DNA of 12,252 nt, from assembly GCA_959606905.1 (NCBI GenBank), contig CAUHML010000099.1, positions 1 to 12,252 on the forward strand. Direction: 5' to 3'. The notes under the pieces were generated by a model. It searched no databases. It had not been told where the DNA came from and saw only the letters and a list, made by a program, of their open reading frames with translations. Positions within the stretch are counted from its first letter, which is position 1. Every line of letters starts with the position of its first letter. Both the position numbers and the translations under genes were made by a program. This document shows positions 7,468 to 12,252 of this stretch, piece after piece. The stretch comes from an uncultured Bacteroides sp. GTDB lineage: Bacteria; Bacteroidota; Bacteroidia; Bacteroidales; Bacteroidaceae.

Positions 7468-7553
7468 ATACTCACTGTAATAAGAAAAAATACTCATCGC
7501 AATGAGAAAAAGTTCTCATTACAGTGAGAATTCTTTCTCATTACGGTGAGTAT
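7468..7553. repeat. Gapless long inverted repeat built from four 22-bp units, between convergent genes
   Basis: Positions 7468-7509 pair with 7553-7512 across a two-base centre. Of 42 opposed positions I count 34 Watson-Crick pairs, 2 G-T wobbles and 6 mismatches (at 7482, 7488, 7492, 7498, 7500, 7509), with no gaps. The arms are two repeat units each: 7468-7489 and 7490-7511 read forward, 7512-7532 and 7533-7553 read in reverse. Each unit has the core CTCA-(6 nt)-TGAG or a one-base variant, so each is itself an imperfect palindrome. The element lies 99 bp after trkH and 28 bp from the end of the convergent SGNH gene. It could act as a bidirectional transcription or mRNA 3'-end structure; neither side has a classic T run, so simple intrinsic termination is not shown. 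A REP-like dispersed element is the main alternative. Confidence 0.9.
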
Positions 7554-7581
7554 TCTATCGTATTTCTACGCTGTTATCACA

Positions 7582-8964
7582 TCATATCTTTCTAAGTAAA
7601 ATCTTTCTTACAACAGGCTTATTTATTTCATAAATCTTATTGATAAGAACATCCATTTCCTGTTGGCGAGCATCACGGACAGCTTCAAACATCATCTTTG
7701 AATACATATCACGACGTCCCTTCAACCAAACGTTTTTATCCAAGTTTTCATCCATCACCTCGATCGCTTTTCTGTCGTCAGCATACAACAATCCCTTTTG
7801 CTGGAAAAAGCCGAATTCACACCACGCATATTCTCTGAATGTTCTTTCAATTTCCCAACGATATTCATTCAAGTGCATCACCGTCAATGCTTGTTGGTAT
7901 TGGGGAGTTTTGGATTCAGCAGCAAGATTAATGCCCTTTGCCAGTTCATCTCCACTCCAGGTTCCAATTTCTTCATCGTCTATCAACAACTTATAATTGC
8001 CTTTCAGTCCTGTTACTTTCAACGTTTCACGGTTCATCTCTTCCATAAAAGGAACAACTTTCAGCACTTCTGCCTGGCTCTTTTTCTGTCCCCAACCACG
8101 AGCAATAGTATCTAAAGGATAAGGAAGAGCTTCTGCCAAATAGTCAAAACTCAAATCTTTTCCGTTCTTCTTTATATTTGAAACGGTACAATTTTCCGAC
8201 TTAACGGCTTGTTTTTTATTGGCATTAATCTCCATATCCGCTACTTCTTTACCTACAAATCCCTGGGCTTTCAGGAAAAGATAGGCCATCACCATGTGCC
8301 CGTCGTTATCGGGATGAATACGGTCACTACCACAAAGGGTAAAGGTAGGATCTTTCTGCTGATATTGCTGATTAATAGCTGTCATAGGAGCATTTAAATC
8401 GGTAAATTCCCAATTATTCTTAGCTGCCGATTCTTTCTGATATTCAACAAGCCGTTTGATGGTTTCATTTTTTGTCTTGAACGGTGTATTCTCTTTCAGT
8501 TGTACGGTTTCATCATACGGAGAAGTTCCGACCATCACGATACGGGTATCAGGAAGATCTTTAAAACGTTTCTCCATCTGCTGATAATTCTTTATACTTT
8601 CCTGATATTTCTGCTCACCGAATTCTTTGGGCTTATCACCGTTATATTCAAAATATCCGGAATCATTCATACCAAAAGTAACCATCAACACGGAAGGTTT
8701 CATCGCAAAAATATCACCATCCAGACGTTTGTTCATATCATAGGCCGTATCTCCACCAATACCACCGTTGAAAACACGGATAGGCATATCCGGAAAACGA
8801 GTCATATAATATAACCAGATGTATGAATGGTAATGCCCACCATCCGTTATACTATTTCCCAAGAACACTGCTCTCTCACCCTCCTTAAAAGGTTTCACAG
8901 TTTGTGCAAACGCAGCAGTACATGTCATACAAGCCGCTGCAATCAATACAAAAAGTTTTTTCAT
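7582..8964 (-). CDS. Exported SGNH/GDSL-family hydrolase, candidate carbohydrate esterase
   Basis: The 460-residue protein starts with a signal peptide (MKKLFVLIAAACMTCTAAFA, likely cleavage after AFA at residue 20). Cys12 or Cys15 could alternatively make it a lipoprotein, but the lipobox fit is poor. The SGNH blocks are all visible: I, FLGNSITDGG with nucleophile Ser38; II, FNGGIGGDTAYD with Gly70; III, VTFGMND with Asn100; V, DRIHPDNDGH with Asp214 and His217. The catalytic domain covers about 25-240; residues 250-460 are an extra region rich in charged helices, ending DVLINKIYEINKPVVRK. SGNH enzymes with this setting usually remove acetyl or other acyl groups from glycans in the periplasm or at the cell surface. 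As last gene of the GH92-GH130 cluster (49-bp gap) it may deacylate the mannose-containing substrate, but substrate and acyl group are inferred. All catalytic residues are present. The start ATG 8962-8964 gives the signal peptide directly. Confidence 0.88.
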   Translation of the reverse strand: MKKLFVLIAAACMTCTAAFAQTVKPFKEGERAVFLGNSITDGGHYHSYIWLYYMTRFPDMPIRVFNGGIGGDTAYDMNKRLDGDIFAMKPSVLMVTFGMNDSGYFEYNGDKPKEFGEQKYQESIKNYQQMEKRFKDLPDTRIVMVGTSPYDETVQLKENTPFKTKNETIKRLVEYQKESAAKNNWEFTDLNAPMTAINQQYQQKDPTFTLCGSDRIHPDNDGHMVMAYLFLKAQGFVGKEVADMEINANKKQAVKSENCTVSNIKKNGKDLSFDYLAEALPYPLDTIARGWGQKKSQAEVLKVVPFMEEMNRETLKVTGLKGNYKLLIDDEEIGTWSGDELAKGINLAAESKTPQYQQALTVMHLNEYRWEIERTFREYAWCEFGFFQQKGLLYADDRKAIEVMDENLDKNVWLKGRRDMYSKMMFEAVRDARQQEMDVLINKIYEINKPVVRKILLRKI

Positions 8965-9013
8965 GTCTTAATTTCTATTTTATAAACTGTTATTTTCATT
9001 ATGAACGTTCTCT

Positions 9014-10153
9014 TTATTTTTTGAGAGGATCATATACGGCAACTGCCACGCGTGAATCGGCACAGCCATAATATAAGAACCATTTCTGATTGTGGAATAC
9101 AAGTCCTTCTATAAATACGGTTCCAGCTGGGTATTGTCCGCTCTTTTCAAAGTCTGATTCGGGAATATAGAAAGGTTTATCCAAGCGATCGATTAGTTTA
9201 GTAGGATCTTTGGCATCAAATAAGGCTTGTCCGGCGCAATAAGAGTTGGCTGTATACAGTGTGTCTCCTTCTGCGTCCGATTTATTTTTGCCGTTATAAA
9301 GCAGCAGTATTCCTTTGTCAGTCAGGATGGCAGGAGGACCACATTCGGTCAGGTCACTGTCGAACTTACCTGCGCGGGGAGTCATCACTTTCAGGAATTC
9401 TCCATTTTCATCCAACATCGGTTCCCAGTTGACAAGGTCTGTGGAAGTGGCTACATTCACAAACTTTTCTCCCCAGTACATCCAGTATTTGCCGTCAATC
9501 TTGGCAATCACTTGTTTGCCGTCGATTAATTGGGTTACGATAGAGGCAGATTTGGAAAATTCATCCATGAATCTTCCGTTATATGCTTTTGCGAAAGCCG
9601 GTCCATGTTTTTCCCACGTTTGAAGATCGCGCGAGGTAGCCACTGCCAAACGCGCCTGTTTGCGGTTCCATTGTGTGTAATGCATTACGTAAAGCCCGTC
9701 TTCTGTTACAGCAACACGTGGGTCTTCGCAACCGCCGGGATTTTCCAGTTCTTTCTGACTGTCGTCTGCCGGATAAAATACAGGTACGGACATTCGTTTG
9801 AAGTGTAGTCCGTCGTCAGAAGAGGCATATCCCAAACGGGAGGTACGTGATCCGATACCGATTGCCGAGTTGTCTTCAGCCCGGTAGAAGACTACTACTT
9901 TCCCATCATAAACAGTAGCAGCGGGATTAAACGTATCACTCGCTTCCCATGCTACTGACTCCTGTCGCATCGGACAATAGAAAAAGGTAGTAGTGTCAGG
10001 AGAAATAATCGGATTAATTCCTTCCGGACGCTGGAAATCTGCCCACGCCCAATCCGGGAATTCTGCTGTTTGCTTCTTCTCGCCACAGGAAGTGATTAAT
10101 GCGGCAGCCATCAGTAGATAAGCTATGTTTTGTAGTTTTCTTTTCATTTTCAC
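9014..10153 (-). CDS. GH130-family mannoside-active enzyme, predicted lipoprotein
   Basis: The 379-residue protein begins with a basic n-region, a hydrophobic core and the lipobox LITSC, placing the acylated cysteine at residue 23. The following residues (GEKKQ) lack a clear acidic surface-export signal, so a periplasm-facing lipoprotein is more likely than surface display. The rest reads as a five-bladed beta-propeller of the GH130 type: TFNPAATVYDGKVVVFYRAED (split by blades, 74-94), GCEDPRV with Asp144 in the conserved acidic position, LTECGPPAIL (268-277), and the family-typical ending GTVFIEGLVFHNQKW then YYGCADSRVAVA (361-372). GH130 contains beta-mannoside phosphorylases and beta-1,2-mannosidases. 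Export argues for a hydrolase, because phosphorolysis is normally cytoplasmic; this is inference. It sits between GH92 (72-bp gap) and the SGNH hydrolase (49-bp gap), all minus strand, as in mannan or N-glycan loci. GH43/GH32-like propellers are the alternative fold matches. Confidence 0.85.
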   Translation of the reverse strand: MKMKRKLQNIAYLLMAAALITSCGEKKQTAEFPDWAWADFQRPEGINPIISPDTTTFFYCPMRQESVAWEASDTFNPAATVYDGKVVVFYRAEDNSAIGIGSRTSRLGYASSDDGLHFKRMSVPVFYPADDSQKELENPGGCEDPRVAVTEDGLYVMHYTQWNRKQARLAVATSRDLQTWEKHGPAFAKAYNGRFMDEFSKSASIVTQLIDGKQVIAKIDGKYWMYWGEKFVNVATSTDLVNWEPMLDENGEFLKVMTPRAGKFDSDLTECGPPAILTDKGILLLYNGKNKSDAEGDTLYTANSYCAGQALFDAKDPTKLIDRLDKPFYIPESDFEKSGQYPAGTVFIEGLVFHNQKWFLYYGCADSRVAVAVYDPLKK

Positions 10154-10180
10154 GTTTGATGTTATAAATAAGTGCTCTTA

Positions 10181-10188
10181 CAAAATTA
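10181..10188 (-). promoter_or_regulatory. Possible internal -7 box before the GH130 gene
   Basis: On the minus strand this is TAATTTTG, matching TAnnTTTG, about 27 bp before the GH130 ATG in the 72-bp gap after GH92. No TTTG is found at -33 spacing, and the region is very AT-rich, so a chance match is quite possible. If active it would let GH130 and the SGNH gene be expressed apart from GH92. Confidence 0.22.
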
Positions 10189-10225
10189 TCTTATATCATA
10201 AATTTATATACCTCGTTGATTTGCT

Positions 10226-12252
10226 TTAAGGAAAAGAGGGAGGCGTCACTTTAGTTCCCCACTTCACGTCAGGCTTGGACGAGGTAGTGTATTCTATTGT
10301 AGCCCCATTATTCAGTTGATCCCAATCGATCCATGTACTGTCATACGGTTTACCGTTCAGCTTCATGGATTTGATATAAATATTCTTTTCCGAACCGCCT
10401 TTTATCACCATATCCCCTTTCTTCAAATGAACTTTCACGGATGAGAATATCGGAGTATTCACCGTAAAGCCTCCCACTCCCGGTATTTCGGGATAAAGAC
10501 CGATACAAGCGAACACATACCAGGCGCCCATCGTCCCTAAATCATCATTGCCCGGCAGACCATCAATTTTACTTGAATACTGTTCATTCAATACACGATT
10601 AATAATCTCCTGTGCTTTATAGGGAGTTCCGACCCAGTTGTATATCCAAGGAATGTGAAAGCTCGGTTCATTGCCGGAAGCGAACCAGGCATCATTATAG
10701 CCGGCATCCAGACGAGTAAAGAATTCATCCAGGCGTTTTTCTGCCGCTGCTTTACCTCCAATGATTTCTATCAGCCCGGCAATATCGTATGGCACCATCC
10801 AGAAATAATTCTTATAGGTCGATTCACGGAAATCTTCAGTCAGTGGTTTCCACGAACCATCCGGATTACGTGATTGCAACCATCCGGTTTCCGGGTTATA
10901 CAGATTCTTCCATGAACGTGCAAAATGGAAATAACGCCAGCTTGCAAACTCATCTCCTACGGCATGTAAGGCAAATTGTGCGATTGCAAAATCAGCGGAA
11001 GTATATTCTAGTTGTATAGAAGCGTTGTAATATCCTTTATCCAAATACTGTTTCAGTCCCGGACGAGCCTCAACCTCCTGTGACATCGCTCCCGGTTCTT
11101 CCGCTCCTTTTCTCATGGTTTTGAAAATCGGTTTCGGGTCATAATTGCGGGCACCAAAAGCGTAAGCATTGGATATCAGGATAGGAGTCGGATCTCCTTG
11201 CATCACGCCGGTCTCTATATTAGCCATCACCCAACGCGGGAAAGCACCACCAGCTTCTTCGGCAAACAATTGGTGAGAAATAACAATATCAGAGGCTACT
11301 TCAGGATCAAGGATTGACAATAGTTGAATCTGTGTACGATAGGTATCCCAGTTGCTAAAAGAAGTATAGTGCTTGGAACGGGATTTATGCACTCTGAAGT
11401 CAGCTCCCATGTATTCTCCGTTCACATCGCTGCATACATTCGGGTGAATGAATGAACGATACAGATGGGTATAAAATTGAGTGGTACGATCCGGATTGCT
11501 TCCTTCTACTTCAATCTTACCCAAATAATGATTCCATTTGGATTCTGCCTGATTCTGAATCTGCAGGAAATCCCATCCGGAATTCTCCGTTTTCAGATTC
11601 TCGCGTGCATTCTCTACCGAGACATAAGAAACTCCAATCTTATATTGGATATTTTTCTTCTTATTTACATCAAAAGTAAAATAGACTCCGGAGTATTCTC
11701 CTTCGGCAAAAGTTGTGTTCGGTTTCAGTTCATTTCTTTTCCATGTTCCCGATTCCAACGCATCCGTATCAAACTCTGCTACAAAATAGACTTTATACGG
11801 TGTACGGAGTCCACAGAAATTACCGCCTTCTGCATATCCTTCACACTTATTCGGTGCAGTAATGACGATGGCGGCCTGATCTATCGGAGTTGCGGAAATG
11901 CCTCCACCGATAATTACCGTACCATATTGCTGATCTGCCGGATATTCATAACTCGCCATACCGGTTCTTTCGGTTACTGTCAGTTTTGCATGAATATCTT
12001 CCTGCACCTTTGCTTCATAATAACCGGCATGTCCTTTTTCTTCAGAAATATTGATACGGTAATTGAGAATATTGTCCGGAGACATCTTCAGTTTACCTTT
12101 TACCGGAAAAGTGGGAAAGTTACCCATGTGCTCGCAACCGCCACCACTCAACTGATTGATGACGAATCCGGAACGTTTGGAAAAATAAGAGGGGGTGAAC
12201 TGCACCATTCCATAAGGATAGGTGGCTCCGGGATAAAGATATCCCGAAGTCA
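10226..12252 (-). CDS. GH92-family exo-alpha-mannosidase, 5' end outside window
   Basis: The frame is open to the right edge (about 675 codons). The ATG at 12208 is internal, since upstream codons continue family-typical sequence (SGYLYPGATYPYG running into MVQFTP). Further GH92 hallmarks are LSGGGCEHMGNFP, SNWDTYRTQIQLLSILDP, GGAFPRW, GDPTPILISNAYAFGA, NEPSFHIPWIYNW and the signature GNDDLGTMGAWYVF (GNDD at 10541-10552), whose aspartates are the conserved base pair of this Ca2+-dependent inverting family. The segment that in many relatives reads EGNAWQY is here ESTYKNYFW (Glu at 10823-10825); the glutamate, the likely general acid, is kept but its neighbours differ. GH92 enzymes trim alpha-mannose from mannan or N-glycans. 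The usual length is about 720-780 residues, so roughly 50-100 are missing, including any signal peptide. First visible gene of the minus-strand cluster; its promoter is outside the window. Confidence 0.93.
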   Translation of the reverse strand, partial: TSGYLYPGATYPYGMVQFTPSYFSKRSGFVINQLSGGGCEHMGNFPTFPVKGKLKMSPDNILNYRINISEEKGHAGYYEAKVQEDIHAKLTVTERTGMASYEYPADQQYGTVIIGGGISATPIDQAAIVITAPNKCEGYAEGGNFCGLRTPYKVYFVAEFDTDALESGTWKRNELKPNTTFAEGEYSGVYFTFDVNKKKNIQYKIGVSYVSVENARENLKTENSGWDFLQIQNQAESKWNHYLGKIEVEGSNPDRTTQFYTHLYRSFIHPNVCSDVNGEYMGADFRVHKSRSKHYTSFSNWDTYRTQIQLLSILDPEVASDIVISHQLFAEEAGGAFPRWVMANIETGVMQGDPTPILISNAYAFGARNYDPKPIFKTMRKGAEEPGAMSQEVEARPGLKQYLDKGYYNASIQLEYTSADFAIAQFALHAVGDEFASWRYFHFARSWKNLYNPETGWLQSRNPDGSWKPLTEDFRESTYKNYFWMVPYDIAGLIEIIGGKAAAEKRLDEFFTRLDAGYNDAWFASGNEPSFHIPWIYNWVGTPYKAQEIINRVLNEQYSSKIDGLPGNDDLGTMGAWYVFACIGLYPEIPGVGGFTVNTPIFSSVKVHLKKGDMVIKGGSEKNIYIKSMKLNGKPYDSTWIDWDQLNNGATIEYTTSSKPDVKWGTKVTPPSFP

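Noticed and set aside
7468..7553. CRISPR array
   Set aside because: Units abut directly with no unique spacers, two are inverted relative to the others, and no cas gene is near.
8961..8999. 12-codon minus-strand ORF overlapping the SGNH start as ATGA
   Set aside because: It is AT-rich, begins in the short intergenic gap after GH130, and has no sign of conservation or a ribosome site; chance is the simpler reading.
12206..12208. ATG at 12208 as the true GH92 start
   Set aside because: The frame stays open to the window edge and the upstream residues are conserved GH92 sequence, so the gene is cut by the edge.

Overview
The window looks like a chromosomal segment of a gut Bacteroides species. 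The evidence is a polysaccharide-utilisation-type GH92/GH130/SGNH cluster, an uninterrupted dxs-trkA-trkH run, Bacteroides-style -7 boxes (TAnnTTTG) ahead of several genes, weak or absent Shine-Dalgarno sequences, and a lipobox-bearing glycosidase. No rRNA, tRNA, CRISPR array, integrase or insertion sequence is visible. Species cannot be fixed from the sequence alone.

Layout. (1) 1-2095, minus strand: a GSCFA-family protein cut by the left edge, preceded by an AlbA_2/HATPase/winged-helix regulator whose linker is built on a 12-bp in-frame tandem repeat. (2) 2096-2649: an AT-rich divergent promoter region, then two tiny overlapping plus-strand ORFs (45 and 30 codons) of unknown function, a weak hairpin, and the dxs promoter. 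(3) 2650-7368, plus strand: dxs (first step of the MEP isoprenoid pathway, also feeding thiamine and pyridoxal synthesis), then trkA and trkH (regulatory and pore subunits of a K+ uptake system). Spacing is 1 bp and 20 bp, so one transcript is likely. (4) 7369-7581: a convergent intergenic region with a gapless 42-bp-arm inverted repeat, itself made of four 22-bp units. (5) 7582-12252, minus strand: GH92 alpha-mannosidase (cut by the right edge), GH130 lipoprotein, then an exported SGNH hydrolase. The 72- and 49-bp gaps fit one operon.

How the genes work together. The GH92-GH130-SGNH set reads as an extracytoplasmic pathway for a mannose-containing, possibly O-acylated glycan: the esterase would unmask the chain and the two glycosidases would cut alpha- and beta-mannosidic linkages. 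The Trk pair forms a complete K+ uptake module. The AlbA_2 regulator and the two small ORFs are clearly more AT-rich than the dxs side and may be an accessory insertion.

Most of the window is ordinary core and glycan-use content. The parts least explained by known genes are the inverted-repeat array at 7468-7553, the small-ORF pair at 2244-2470 with its divergent promoter region, and the hypervariable-looking linker repeat in the regulator. No clearly new multi-gene system was found.
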